A stretch of DNA of 64,000 bases, taken from contig DAOOJE010000014.1 of assembly GCA_035384965.1 (NCBI GenBank), forward strand, positions 31,952-95,951, read 5' to 3'. The notes under the pieces were generated by a model. It was given only the letters and a program-made list of their open reading frames with translations, ran no database searches and had not been told where the DNA came from. The stretch is from JAAYVZ01 sp035384965. Its GTDB lineage: Bacteria; Acidobacteriota; Thermoanaerobaculia; Thermoanaerobaculales; Thermoanaerobaculaceae. This document shows, in pieces, positions 43,812 to 53,877 of this stretch. The translations under genes were made by a program, and so were the position numbers. Each line of letters begins with the position of its first letter. The first letter of the stretch is position 1.

Positions 43812-46529
43812 CTATCGCAAGCGCTCGCGGCGAATGAGCTTGTACAGCTCCATCACCGCCAGCATCGGGAGTGCAAGCCCCGCCAGCAAGAGCCACCGCA
43901 AGGGGGAGATCGGCGCCGTGCGCAGGACGGTCTGCATGAACGGCAGGTTCATCGCCAGGATGTGCAGCCCCTGCGCCGCGAACACCCCGGCGACGAGGAT
44001 GCGATTGCGCCGCAGCGGCACCCTGAACGCCGAGATCGACTCGGAGCGGCAGTTGAAGACGTGCACGTTTTGCATGGCGACGACCAGCAGCAGCAGGAAG
44101 TTGCGGGCCGTGCCCTCGTCCCACCCCTGCTCGTTCATCCAGAACCACGCCCCGAACGCCACCGCGGCCATCGTCAGCCCCGAGACCACGGTTTGCTCGA
44201 TCATGCGGCGGTCGAAGATCCCCTCCGCGGGACGTCGCGGCGGGCGCTTCATCGCCCCCGACTCGCCGCCTTCGAACGCCAGCGCTACGTCCTGGATCCC
44301 GTTGGTGACGAGGTTGAGCCACAGCAGCTGCACCGCGAGCAGCGGCAGCGGCAGACCGAACAGCAACGACAAGGTAAAGAGCACGACCTCGGCGGCGCCG
44401 GTCGAGATCAGGAGGTAGGTCACCTTGCGCACGTTGGCGTAGGCGAACCGCCCTTCCTCGATGCCCGCCACGATCGAGGCGAAATTGTCGTCGGTGACGA
44501 TCATCTCGGCGGTGTCCTTGGCGATGTCGGTGCCCGAGCCCATTGCCACGCCGATGTTGGCCTTCTTGAGAGCGGGAGCGTCGTTGACGCCGTCGCCGGT
44601 CACCGCCACGAAGCTCCCGGCGTCGACCAGTCCTTGCACGATGTCGAACTTCTGCAGCGGCGAGACCCGCGCGAACACGCGATACCGCCCGAGCGCGCGC
44701 GACAGCTCCTGGGGGTCCGACTCGGCCAGGGCCTGCAGCTCGGCGCCGGTGATGACGTCCCGGGGGGACTCGGCGATGCCCAGCTCGCGGGCGATGGCGA
44801 GCGCCGTGGCCGGGTGGTCGCCGGTGATCATGAGAACGGTGACGCCGGCATCCCGGCACGCCTCGACGGCTGCCTTTGCCTCGGGGCGCAAGGGATCGAT
44901 GAACCCCACGAGCCCCAGCAGGGTGAGCGGCGGGAGGTCCTTCTCCTCGAGTTCCCCCCCCCGGGGCTGGCCCGCCATGCGGCCCGAGGCCACGGCGAGC
45001 ACGCGGTACCCCTCCCCGGCAAGAGCGAGCGCAACTTCTTCGACTCGAGCCGGGTCGAGCTCGGTCTCGCCGTCCCGCCCCAGCGCCCGCGTGCACAGGG
45101 GCAGGACCTTCTCCACCGCGCCCTTGACCGAGACCAGCGTGTGGGCGCCCCGGGCGTGGAAGGTGGCGGCGTAGCGCCGCTCGGACTCGAACGGGATCTC
45201 GGCGAGCAGCGCGCTGCGCTGTCTTGCGTCGCTCGGGCTCAGTCCCAGCTTGTGCCCGAGCGCGAGCAGCGCCACATCCATGGCGTCGCCGCTGTGCCGC
45301 CACTCCCCGCCGTCCTCGGTGAGCGTCCCCTCGTTGCACAGCACGGCCGCCTCGGCGAGCCCGAACAGCGCCTGGCGAGCGGTCTCGTCCGGCGCCGCGC
45401 CCTCCATCGTGCGCACCTCGCCCTCGCCGCGGTACCCCTCGCCCGTGACCTCGAACCGGCGGCCGTCGGGCAGGAGGATCGTGCGCACCGTTTGCTGGTT
45501 GACGGTCAGCGTGCCAGTCTTGTCGCTGGCGATGATCTGGCAGCTCCCCAGGCTCTCGACGGCCGTGAGCTTGCGCACGATGACGTTGCGCCGGGCCATG
45601 CGGCCGGACGCGATCGAAAGCGCCACGGTGAGCGCCACCGGCAAGCCCTCCGGGATGGCCGAGACGGCGAGCGCGACCGCGAGGAAGAACACGTCCGTGT
45701 ACGGCATGCCCTGGCCGACGGCGACGAGCCCCAGCAGCGCCGTGGCGCCCAGCACCACGAAGCTGATCTGGTGGGCGAAGCGCTCCATGCGGATCACGAG
45801 CGGTGGTTTTGACCCCTCGGCCGCGGTCACGGTCTCGGCGATCTGGCCGACCTGCGTGGCCGGCCCGGTGGCGACCACGACCCCGACCCCGCGCCCGCTC
45901 GTCACCGTGGAACCGGCGAACGCCATCGAGCCGCGGTCGGCCACCGGGGTGTCCGGAGCCGTGGGCTCGCTTCCCTTGCCGGCAGCCACCGACTCCCCGG
46001 TGAGGAACGACTCGTCGATCGCCAGGCTCGAGCACTGCAGCAGCCTCAGGTCGGCCGGCACCTTGTTGCCCGATTCGAGCAACACGATGTCGCCCGGTAC
46101 GAGTTCTTCCGCCGGCACGCTCAGCTCCTTGCCTTCCCGCCGCACGCGCGCGACGATCTGCAGCAGCCTTTGCAGCGCCGCAGCGCCGGCCTCGGCCTTG
46201 AACTCCTGGTAGGTGCCGATCGCAGCATTGAGCCCGATCACCACGGCAATGAACGCCGCGTCGACGACTTCTCCGATCGCGAGCGAGACGACACCCGCCA
46301 CCATGAGCACGTAAATGAGCGGGCTGCGGAGCTGGTGGAGCACGATCTCGAGCAGCGTCGGGGGCTCGGACTCAGGCAGTGTGTTGCGGCCGAACTCCTG
46401 GCGGCGCCGCTCGACCTCGGCGCCGGCGAGGCCGGCAATCGAGGTGCGGAGTTCTCGCAAGGCCTCATCGGCTGCCATCGCATGCCAGTTCACGGCTGAC
46501 AAAGACGCAGTGCGCTTCTGGCTCGTCAT
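43812..46529 (-). CDS. P-type cation-transporting ATPase (P2-type)
   Basis: The 905-residue pump has the full P-type plan: N-terminal cation ATPase domain, about ten membrane helices, A-domain FLTGES, M4 motif AIPEGLP, phosphorylated D336 in DKTGTLT, KGA in the N-domain (SVKGAVEKVL), and GDGVNDAPALK. PEGLP indicates a P2 pump of the Ca2+ or Na+/K+ class. In M6 the residues read NLVTNGIQDVAL where SERCA has NLVTDG, so calcium specificity is uncertain. GGGAGG precedes the ATG at 46529. A much longer upstream frame belongs partly to the broken neighbouring gene. Confidence 0.93.
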   Translation of the reverse strand: MTSQKRTASLSAVNWHAMAADEALRELRTSIAGLAGAEVERRRQEFGRNTLPESEPPTLLEIVLHQLRSPLIYVLMVAGVVSLAIGEVVDAAFIAVVIGLNAAIGTYQEFKAEAGAAALQRLLQIVARVRREGKELSVPAEELVPGDIVLLESGNKVPADLRLLQCSSLAIDESFLTGESVAAGKGSEPTAPDTPVADRGSMAFAGSTVTSGRGVGVVVATGPATQVGQIAETVTAAEGSKPPLVIRMERFAHQISFVVLGATALLGLVAVGQGMPYTDVFFLAVALAVSAIPEGLPVALTVALSIASGRMARRNVIVRKLTAVESLGSCQIIASDKTGTLTVNQQTVRTILLPDGRRFEVTGEGYRGEGEVRTMEGAAPDETARQALFGLAEAAVLCNEGTLTEDGGEWRHSGDAMDVALLALGHKLGLSPSDARQRSALLAEIPFESERRYAATFHARGAHTLVSVKGAVEKVLPLCTRALGRDGETELDPARVEEVALALAGEGYRVLAVASGRMAGQPRGGELEEKDLPPLTLLGLVGFIDPLRPEAKAAVEACRDAGVTVLMITGDHPATALAIARELGIAESPRDVITGAELQALAESDPQELSRALGRYRVFARVSPLQKFDIVQGLVDAGSFVAVTGDGVNDAPALKKANIGVAMGSGTDIAKDTAEMIVTDDNFASIVAGIEEGRFAYANVRKVTYLLISTGAAEVVLFTLSLLFGLPLPLLAVQLLWLNLVTNGIQDVALAFEGGESGAMKRPPRRPAEGIFDRRMIEQTVVSGLTMAAVAFGAWFWMNEQGWDEGTARNFLLLLVVAMQNVHVFNCRSESISAFRVPLRRNRILVAGVFAAQGLHILAMNLPFMQTVLRTAPISPLRWLLLAGLALPMLAVMELYKLIRRERLR

Positions 46530-46648
46530 GGCTGCCTCCCTTTCTCGTCGCACCGACGGTATCACAGGCTCGGCTCCGGCCACCTCGCTGACCGCCGCGC
46601 ATTCCCGGCAGAAGCTTCCCCCAGCGGCTCGCCCGGCCTCGTGGCCGG

Positions 46649-49072
46649 TCAGGGTCCGGGCGAGGCGGGAACGAGCCGACGCAGGCGCAGGCTCAGCGCG
46701 AGCAGCAGCCGCCGCACCCCGGCGACGGTACGCATGAGCTGTCGCAACGTCTCCGCCAGCACCCACGGCGGCGTGCCGCTGTCGATGGAGGAGCGCAGGG
46801 TGCGAATCCACCGCACCGCATCGGGCGGCCGCGAGCAGTTCCTCGAGTCGGTCCCGGTGGAGAGCGCCCTCTGGCTGCAGCATCGACAGGCAGAAGTTGG
46901 CCAGCGCCCAGGCGGGCGCGTCGCGATGCTCCCGCCAGTCGGAGAGCCACTCGTGCAGCTCGGCGGACCGGGCACTGCCGGCGTTGGCGAGGACCCACCC
47001 CAGGCAGGCTCGGACGGGCGTCAGGCGGCGGCACAGGTCGCGGTGTTCCTTCCAGTAGCGAAGTACAAGGTTGCTCTGCCCGAGCTCGGCGAGCGCCGAC
47101 AGCACCGGCCCGCTGCGCTGGCCGTCGTGATCGCGCGCTACGAGCGCCTCCAGCAGGGTCTTGAGCAGGGCAACGGCGCGCTTGCTGCTGCTCGACCCAG
47201 GCCCGGGCCTCGGCCACTGCCGCCCGGCGGCCCTCGCGCCGGGCGACGAGATCCAGATACACCCGCCTCGCCTCGAGGTCGTCCGGCGCCTCTCGCATCC
47301 AGGCCTGGCACGACTCGATGGCCTCATCGGTGGCGGGTGGATCCAGTCCTGCCGCTCGCGGCTCCCCGGCAGCACCCCGCGCTCGACGACATCGCCGAGG
47401 ACCTGTTGCAGGCGAGCCGTGTCGCGAGCGCAGTAGAGCGTCGCCAGCAGGTCGCGCCTGACGCCCATGGCCTCCGGGTAGGCCTCCACCAGCGCGTTCT
47501 GGACCGCGATGGCGTCGGGGATGTTGCCGATCGACGCGAGGTGGATCCCGGCCAGGCGCCGGGCGTGCACGTCGTCCGGCCGGCTGGCGGCAAACGCGTC
47601 GGCGACCTCGCCGGCTGCCGGGATGCCGCGCGTTTTGCGCCTTTTCGAACTCCACCACCGCCATGCAGCCGGCCGACCCGGAGTCGGGGATCGCCTCGAG
47701 CCGCACCCGCTGGTCGGCCGGCACGACGGCCAGCCCGAGCGGACCGAACGGCGCCTCCCTCTCGCCCAGGCGGTCGAGCAGCACGCGCCCCCGCCGCTCG
47801 GCCGAGGGATCGTGAACGATGAGCGTGCCCGTCGCGTCGTCGAGCCCGACCGCGGCGACGACGTGGGCCGCCCCCCAGTCCTCGAACCTGAGCACGAACG
47901 GCAAACCCGAGGCCAGACGCTCGCGGGCAAGGCCCGGCGTCACCACGAACGCCCTGGCGGCGACCCCTCGCCTTCCAGCCAGTCGATGGAGCGCCAGGTA
48001 GCCGTCCCGTTCTAGGTCAGGGCGGCAGCCATCGCGTCCTCGTCGACCTGCACACCGAACGCCCCGAGCGCCGCCGCGATCGAGGCGGGCAGGCAGGTGT
48101 CGTGCTTCTGCATCACCGGCCTGTAGCCCAGCAGTTTCTCGCGCCCCGGGCCGTGGGCCCGGAGGTTTTCGACCACCGCCCGGAAGAACGGCGAGGTGAT
48201 GCGCCCATCCCGGTCGGCCATCCGCTCCGGTTCGCCGATCGTCATGGCCGCGTCGATGAGGGCGCAGGCGAGCCGGGACTCCGCGTCGCGGTCCGCGAGC
48301 GGCGCCACGGCCCGCGCCGTTCGGCGAGGCGCCAGGGGCGCTCGCCGAGGCTGCGCCGCTCGGCCCCGCTCTTCCGCTCCGCCTCGGCGCAGCACAGCCA
48401 CACGGCGACGAGCGTGACCTCGTACGACCGCTCGTTTTCCGCTTCCTCGAGCACCCGCCCGGCCGCCTCGCCCCTTTGGCCCAGCCGCGCCAGCACGCGG
48501 GCGAGCACCTCGGCGGCCATCGGCATCCTGGGTGACAGCGCCCAGGCGCGCATCACAGCCTCGGCGGCCTCCCCCCAGCGATCCTCCCGGAGCAGCACCT
48601 CGGCCTCGCACGCTGCCACGTAGGCCGCCTCCTCCCCGAGCGCGCGGGCCCCGGCGAGCGCCTCGTGCGCCCGGGCGAAGTCCCGCACCCAGGACCACGC
48701 CAGAGCTTGCGTGACGAGCCAGATCGCCTGGAACCGCCGGTCGGCGTCATTCAGGTGGGGCATCTTCTCGATCTGCTTTAGCAGTTCGAGGATGCCCGGC
48801 CCCGAGCGACGGGCATCGAGGCCGTAGCAGACCATCCTGGGGTCGGTCGGCGCGCGCCGCACGGCCAGCCGCAGCAGGTGGCGCCGCAGCTTCCCGTTCC
48901 CGAGCCGCCCGGCCAGCCGCGCCGCCAGCAACAGCTCGTCGAGGTCGAGCGAATCGGGACCCGGCAGCTCGCGCCAGCGGGCGTTGACGAGGGCCCAGGC
49001 GTCGAAGAAGCGGTTGCAGTCGTACAGCTCTTCGAGCCTCGGGCGAAACGGACTGATGTCGGGATCGCGCAT
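46649..49072 (-). pseudogene. Broken TPR and C39-like peptidase gene (about six frameshifts plus TAG)
   Basis: One coherent protein of about 800 residues can be followed from MRDPDISPFRPRLEELYDCN at 49072 to LRLRRLVPASPGP at 46649 only by changing frame near 48318, 47975, 47635, 47335, 47180 and 46840. It also needs read-through of TAG at 48014-48012, inside the line ALT-stop-NGTATWRSIDWLEGEG. The N-terminal half is TPR-like, then a C39-like papain fold with the Cys in QKHDTCLPASIAA and the His/Asp in AAHVVAAVGLDD and IVHDP, then more TPR helices. Amino-acid sequence is well preserved in every segment, so the inactivation is recent or the assembly is faulty here; surrounding genes are intact. 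Confidence 0.75.
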
Positions 49073-49205
49073 TCGGGCGACAGTCCAAAAGCGAACCGCG
49101 CCAGGCGGAAGACCCGGGCGAAAGGCGCTCTCGCAGGACACCGCGCTGGTCCGGGTCGGCGTCGCGCTCGTCGACCTCGAGTCCTCGACTCCCGCGGCGC
49201 GGTGT

Positions 49206-50279
49206 CTACCGGCGCCAGACCAGGCCGGCGTGGAACGCCACGTCGGCGCTGTTCGAAAAGACGAGGATGTTCTCGACGACCGAAAACTCGAAAAGGACGT
49301 GGCGCCCGAATCTGTGCTTGACACCCACGGCCGTCTCGCGGGTGCGGTCGGACAGCTCGCCAAAGTGGTACGCGACCGGCCCGGACACCAAAATCTGGGC
49401 CACCAGCGAGGTGGCGGCGGTGGCGCGGTACTCGATGGAGTTGACGAAGGAGAGCTGGTAGCGCACGAGCTCGACGCCGAACGTCTCGACCTTCTCGAAG
49501 CGCACAGCCCCGAGCGCGCTGTAGAGGTGGAACCGCCCCAGGCGGTGGCCCGCACGCAGGGCGACGCCGACATCGACCCCTTCGTGGGGTCGCCCCCCGA
49601 CCTCGTGGACCGTTGGTAACTTCACGACAATCGAGGTAGCGAGCGCGGGGGTCGTCGGCGAACCCGACAGCACTTGGTGGTCGAGCGCGAGCGAGACGCT
49701 CTCGAAGTGCCACCCCGAGTCGCGGCCTCCGGACTCCCGGATCGACCCGTCCCGACCGCGCAGGCGGACCAAATGGCGATCGCGCGGCGCTCCGCGGCGG
49801 TCGTGGTTGATGGCGCCAACCGAGCGCTCGAACCCCTCGATGAACCCGTCGAGAATCCCACCACCCTGGTACGACGTGGAGCCGCAGACGCTTACCTGGT
49901 TTCGCCCATCGAGCCCGTAGGCGATGCCCACGCGCCAGCGGATGGACTCTAAGTCAAGGAGATACTTGTCTTTGCCGGTGCAGAAGTAGTTCGCCCAGTC
50001 GGTGTGGGAAGCGACCTCCCACAGACCCTTGGGCAGCACGGCCGGCGCGCTCGCGGGTTGGCCGAGCCGGAAGAGCGACGCCGGAGATTGCGAGCTCTGC
50101 GTGAGCGGCCCCAGCCCGATGGCTTCCGAGCCCCACCAGCCTCGCGGGCTCGGCCGCACGGGCGTCGAAGTGCCAGGCTCGCCGCCAGCGAGCGGCGACG
50201 CTAGGAGCCCGAACTGCAGGGTGAGGGCCCCCAGGAGCGGTCTCGCCCAGGCCCACACGGCGGGGGTTCCCGCGCTCAT
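49206..50279 (-). CDS. DUF3187-like outer-membrane protein
   Basis: The 357-residue product has a signal-like N-terminus (PLLGALTLQFGLLASPLAGG) and a body of alternating amphipathic strands ending in ADVAFHAGLVWRR, which suggests a beta-barrel. NYFCTGKDKYLLDLESIRWR, GLDGRNQVSV and the GGGILDGFIEGFERSVGA segment fit my recollection of DUF3187, whose role is unknown. The ATG at 50279 follows no strong ribosome site; a nearby GTG a few codons upstream is possible. It is upstream of and in line with the broken C39/TPR gene, 133 nt away. Confidence 0.72.
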   Translation of the reverse strand: MSAGTPAVWAWARPLLGALTLQFGLLASPLAGGEPGTSTPVRPSPRGWWGSEAIGLGPLTQSSQSPASLFRLGQPASAPAVLPKGLWEVASHTDWANYFCTGKDKYLLDLESIRWRVGIAYGLDGRNQVSVCGSTSYQGGGILDGFIEGFERSVGAINHDRRGAPRDRHLVRLRGRDGSIRESGGRDSGWHFESVSLALDHQVLSGSPTTPALATSIVVKLPTVHEVGGRPHEGVDVGVALRAGHRLGRFHLYSALGAVRFEKVETFGVELVRYQLSFVNSIEYRATAATSLVAQILVSGPVAYHFGELSDRTRETAVGVKHRFGRHVLFEFSVVENILVFSNSADVAFHAGLVWRR

Positions 50280-50708
50280 GCGCTCACGGGGCACGTGCGG
50301 CCCTGGCTCCCGTCGCCTGGAACAGCTCGACGGTGTTGGCCTGCTTGGGGATGCGGACGATGAATGGACAGGAAGGCCCTTCCTCACCGCAGGCATGGTA
50401 GGGAGTGACAGAGGTGGAATCAACATGTCGGCGAGGCGCAGTCGGTGGCGGAACGAGGCAGGAGCCCTCGACACTGCAGATGCTCTTCCGGTGGCCTGGG
50501 AGCCGGACGGGCATCGTCCCGACCCCTGGTCGCCTGCAGGTTCGCAGCAGGTCCGTGCCTCGTCATGAACGCGCGCGCGGCATCCAACACATTGAGCTGG
50601 CGCGAGCGTCCGATGCTCGCGGTGAACGGCGCGCCCCGGTCTCGTCCGTCGCCGGCGTGGGCTAGACTTCCCTGCCCGGGCCCGGGCTGTGAGGGCCTCG
50701 AGAGGACC
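50280..50708. other. 429-base gap between divergent genes
   Basis: The gap separates the DUF3187-like gene from lepA. TAGACT (50663-50668) is a plausible lepA -10. A 76-codon minus-strand frame (50284-50514, with CGEEGPSCPF) has no ribosome site or signal peptide and is not called. No RNA gene or repeat is seen. Confidence 0.5.
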
Positions 50709-52520
50709 ATGGACCACATCCGCAACTTCTGCATCATCGCGCACATCGACCACGGCAAGTCGACGCTCGCCGACCGCCTCATCCAGCGCTGCGGCGCGGT
50801 GGAGGCGAGGGAGTTCCGCGACCAGATCCTCGACTCGATGGACCTCGAGCGCGAGCGCGGCATCACCATCAAGGCCAACACGATCACGCTCTCGTACACG
50901 GCCAGGGACGGCCGAGGCTACGAGCTGAACCTCATCGACACCCCCGGGCACGTCGACTTCTCGCACGAGGTCCGGCGCTCGCTCATGAGCTGCGACGGCG
51001 CCCTGCTTGTCATCGACGCCTCCCAGGGGGTGGAGGCGCAGACCGTCGCCAACCTCTACTTGGCCATGGAGTTCAACCTGGCGATCGTACCGGTGATCAA
51101 CAAGATCGACCTGCCGTCCGCGGACATCGAGCGGGTCATGGAGGAGATCGACCGCGACCTCGCCCTCGACCCGTTCGAGGCGATCCCCGTCTCCGCCAAG
51201 CTGGGCACCGGCATCGACGAGCTGCTGGAGGCGATCGTCGCCAAGCTCCCGCCGCCCGCGGGGGACCCCGAGGCACCGCTGCGGGCGCTGCTGTTCGACG
51301 CCCAGTACGACGCCTACCGCGGCGCGGTGCTGCTCGTGCGGGTGCTCGACGGCACCTTGCGGCCCGGGACCCGCATCCGCCTCATGCACGCAGGCGTCGA
51401 GCACAAGGTCGAGGAAGTCGGCATCCAGCGCCTGAGGCGGGTGCCGGCGGGCCAGCTCTCGGCAGGAGAAGTGGGGTACGTGCTGGCCGGGATCAAGACT
51501 CTCTCGGGCCTGGCCATCGGCGACACCCTCACCGAGGCCGAGCGCCCCGCCGCCCAGCCGGTGCCCGGCTACCGCGAAGCGAAACCCGTGGTGTTCTCCT
51601 CGATTTACCCGGTGGACACCAACGACTACCTCGACCTCACCAAGGCGCTCGAGAAACTGAAGCTCAACGACGCGGCGCTGGTTTACGACAAGGACAGCTC
51701 GGCCGCGCTCGGCTTCGGTTTCCGCTGCGGCTTCTTGGGCCTTTTGCACCTTGACGTGGTCCAGGAGCGGCTCGAGCGCGAGTACGGCCTGTCGCTCATC
51801 CTCTCCGCGCCGTCCGTGCGCTACCAGGTCGTGCTCGACGACGGCTCCGAGGTCTGGGTCGACAACCCGACCTTCTATCCCGATCCCTCCACGATCAAGG
51901 AGGTCTTCGAGCCGTACATCAAGGCCACGATCATGACCCCGGAGCGCTACCTGGGCGCGGTCATGGAGCTGTGCCGCGAGCGCCGCGGCGTGGACACCAA
52001 GTTCAACTACCTCGCCGCTGGCCGCATGGAGGTCACGAGCGAGCTGCCCCTGGCCGAGGTCCTGTTCGACTTCTACGACCGGCTCAAGTCGCTGACCCAG
52101 GGGTACGGCTCGTTCGACTACGAGGTGCTGGACTACCGCCCGGCCGACATCGCGAAGGTGGACATCCTGGTCAACGGCGAGAAGGTCGACGCCCTCTCGC
52201 AGCTCGTCCACCGCGACTCGGCCCGGACGCGCGCCCTCAAGTACTGCGAGCGGCTGGCCAGGACCATCCCCCGCCAGCAGTTCAAGATTGCCATTCAGGG
52301 CGCAATCGGCGGCCAGATCATCGCCCGCACCACGATCCACCCCTTCCGCAAGGACGTCACGGCCAAGTGCTACGGGGGCGACATCACCCGCAAACGCAAG
52401 CTGCTGGAGAAGCAGAAGGAAGGCAAGAAGAAGATGAAGATGGTGGGGGCGGTGGAGATCCCGCAGGCGGCGTTCGTGGCGGTGCTGCGGACCGAGGACG
52501 ACGAGGACTCCAGGACGTGA
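50709..52520 (+). CDS. lepA: Elongation factor 4 (LepA)
   Basis: LepA is a ribosome-associated GTPase that promotes back-translocation or subunit biogenesis under stress. The 603-residue product has all G motifs (AHIDHGKSTLADR, RGITIKANT, DTPGHVDF, NKIDLP), EF-Tu-like domain 2, the EFG-III/IV-like domains (GFGFRCGFLGLLHLD) and the LepA-only C-terminal domain (HRDSARTRAL, CYGGDITRKRKLLEKQKEGK). Length is normal. GAGAGGA precedes the ATG. Its end overlaps hemW in GTGA, the common bacterial lepA-hemW order. Confidence 0.97.
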   Translation: MDHIRNFCIIAHIDHGKSTLADRLIQRCGAVEAREFRDQILDSMDLERERGITIKANTITLSYTARDGRGYELNLIDTPGHVDFSHEVRRSLMSCDGALLVIDASQGVEAQTVANLYLAMEFNLAIVPVINKIDLPSADIERVMEEIDRDLALDPFEAIPVSAKLGTGIDELLEAIVAKLPPPAGDPEAPLRALLFDAQYDAYRGAVLLVRVLDGTLRPGTRIRLMHAGVEHKVEEVGIQRLRRVPAGQLSAGEVGYVLAGIKTLSGLAIGDTLTEAERPAAQPVPGYREAKPVVFSSIYPVDTNDYLDLTKALEKLKLNDAALVYDKDSSAALGFGFRCGFLGLLHLDVVQERLEREYGLSLILSAPSVRYQVVLDDGSEVWVDNPTFYPDPSTIKEVFEPYIKATIMTPERYLGAVMELCRERRGVDTKFNYLAAGRMEVTSELPLAEVLFDFYDRLKSLTQGYGSFDYEVLDYRPADIAKVDILVNGEKVDALSQLVHRDSARTRALKYCERLARTIPRQQFKIAIQGAIGGQIIARTTIHPFRKDVTAKCYGGDITRKRKLLEKQKEGKKKMKMVGAVEIPQAAFVAVLRTEDDEDSRT

Positions 52521-53743
52521 CGATCCCACCGCAGGGCCAGCCTGGGCTGTACCTGCACCTGCCTTTCTGTTCGGCGATTTGCCCGTACTGCGACTTCGCG
52601 GTGATGCGCGCCGGCGAGGCTCTGCGCGCGCGCTTCGTCGACCGCCTGGTCGCCGAGCTGCCGCTCGCGGCCGGCGCGTGGGCCGATCCCCGGCCGTTCG
52701 ACACCGTCTACTTCGGCGGTGGCACGCCGTCGCTGTTGATGGTGGAGGAGCTCGCGCGGCTGCTCGACGCCTGTCGGGAGCACCTCGCGCTCACCACCCC
52801 CGCGCCGTGGGTCTTCCTGGAGGCCAACCCCGAGGACGTGACACCCGAGGTCTGCAGAGCGTGGCGGCGCCTCGGGGTGCGGACGCTCTCGCTCGGGGTG
52901 CAGTCGTTCGATGACGGCGTTCTCCGCTTTCTCGGCCGCCGCCACACCGCGGCCAAGGCGCGAGCCGCCGTCGAGAAAGCCAAGGCCGCCGGCTTCGACA
53001 CCGTCTCGATCGACCTCATCTTCGGCCTGCCCGGCCAGAGCGCGGCAGCGTGGCGGCGCGAGCTGGCCACGGCAGTGGCGCTGGCGCCCGACCACCTTTC
53101 CTGCTACCAGCTCACGATCCACCCCCGCACAGTGTTCGGGGTGCGCGCTGCCCGGGGCCAGCTCTCCGAGCTGCCCGAGGGCGCGCAGGCGGCGCTTTTC
53201 GAGCTCACGCACCGCGTGCTCGCGGACGCGGGCTGGCCCGCCTACGAGGTCTCCAACTTCGCGCGCAGCCCCGAGCACCGCTCGCGGCACAACTGCAAGT
53301 ACTGGAACCACACGCCTTATCTCGGGCTCGGGCCCTCTGCCCACTCGTTCGCGATCGTTCCCCACGCTAGTGCGGGCACCGCCGGGGCGCCGGTGGTCGC
53401 CCGCCGCTGGTGGAACGAGCCGCGCTTACGGTCGTGGGAGCAGCGCATGGCCGCAGGCGAGCGGCCGCTGGCCGGCGAGGAGGCCCTGGGCCCGCGGGAG
53501 CTGGGAGCCGAGACGCTCCTGCTGGGGTTGCGCACCACGGCCGGGGTCGACCTCGACGACTTCGCGACGCGCTTCGGGGTTGACCTGCTGGCCGCCAACG
53601 CCCTTCTCGTCGCTAACCTCGCCGCCGAGGGTCGCCTCGAGATCCGCAGCGGCCCCGACGGCCGGCGCCTGGTGCCGACCCTGCAGGGGCTCGCGGTAGC
53701 GGACGGCGTGGCCGCCGCCTTCGACCTGCCCATCCCGACCTGA
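52517..53743 (+). CDS. hemW: Heme chaperone HemW (radical SAM)
   Basis: The 408-residue product carries the radical-SAM motif C18-x3-C22-x2-C25 (LPFCSAICPYCDF), followed by YFGGGTPSLL, EANPEDVT, LGVQSFDDGVLRFLGRRH and the DLIFGLPGQ strand. It lacks the extra Cys after the radical-SAM motif (CDF rather than CGC-type), which separates HemW from coproporphyrinogen oxidase HemN. It is thought to insert heme into respiratory proteins. The HNCKYW segment and a C-terminal HemN_C winged helix are present. Start GTG overlaps the lepA stop. Confidence 0.94.
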   Translation: MTIPPQGQPGLYLHLPFCSAICPYCDFAVMRAGEALRARFVDRLVAELPLAAGAWADPRPFDTVYFGGGTPSLLMVEELARLLDACREHLALTTPAPWVFLEANPEDVTPEVCRAWRRLGVRTLSLGVQSFDDGVLRFLGRRHTAAKARAAVEKAKAAGFDTVSIDLIFGLPGQSAAAWRRELATAVALAPDHLSCYQLTIHPRTVFGVRAARGQLSELPEGAQAALFELTHRVLADAGWPAYEVSNFARSPEHRSRHNCKYWNHTPYLGLGPSAHSFAIVPHASAGTAGAPVVARRWWNEPRLRSWEQRMAAGERPLAGEEALGPRELGAETLLLGLRTTAGVDLDDFATRFGVDLLAANALLVANLAAEGRLEIRSGPDGRRLVPTLQGLAVADGVAAAFDLPIPT

Positions 53744-53818
53744 TCCTCGTCGCCCGTCGCCGCCGGCGCCCCGCCCCGGCGTCCGCACTCCTGTCGGAGA
53801 GGGCACGGCGGCGCGTGG

Positions 53819-53846
53819 TTGCACGGCCGCGGCTCGAACGTAGAAT
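53819..53846 (+). promoter_or_regulatory. Promoter of the S9 peptidase gene
   Basis: TTGCAC (53819-53824), a 16-nt spacer and TAGAAT (53841-53846), 31 nt before the ATG. This leader includes a Shine-Dalgarno (GGGGAGGT). Confidence 0.6.
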
Positions 53847-53877
53847 GACCTGCCGGGTGAACGGCGGGGAGGTAGGC

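Noticed and set aside
43585..46035. Upstream extension of the metalloprotease frame across the ATPase gene
   Set aside because: It reads in a shifted frame through the P-type ATPase on the same strand; the true start at 43584 has a ribosome site and a signal peptide.
46649..49072. Programmed ribosomal frameshifting as the explanation for the broken C39/TPR gene
   Set aside because: Six shifts plus a stop codon, without a conserved slippery site, are not compatible with a programmed event.
50284..50514. 76-codon minus-strand ORF before the DUF3187-like gene
   Set aside because: No ribosome site, signal peptide or recognisable motif; it overlaps no promoter, and the composition is not convincing.
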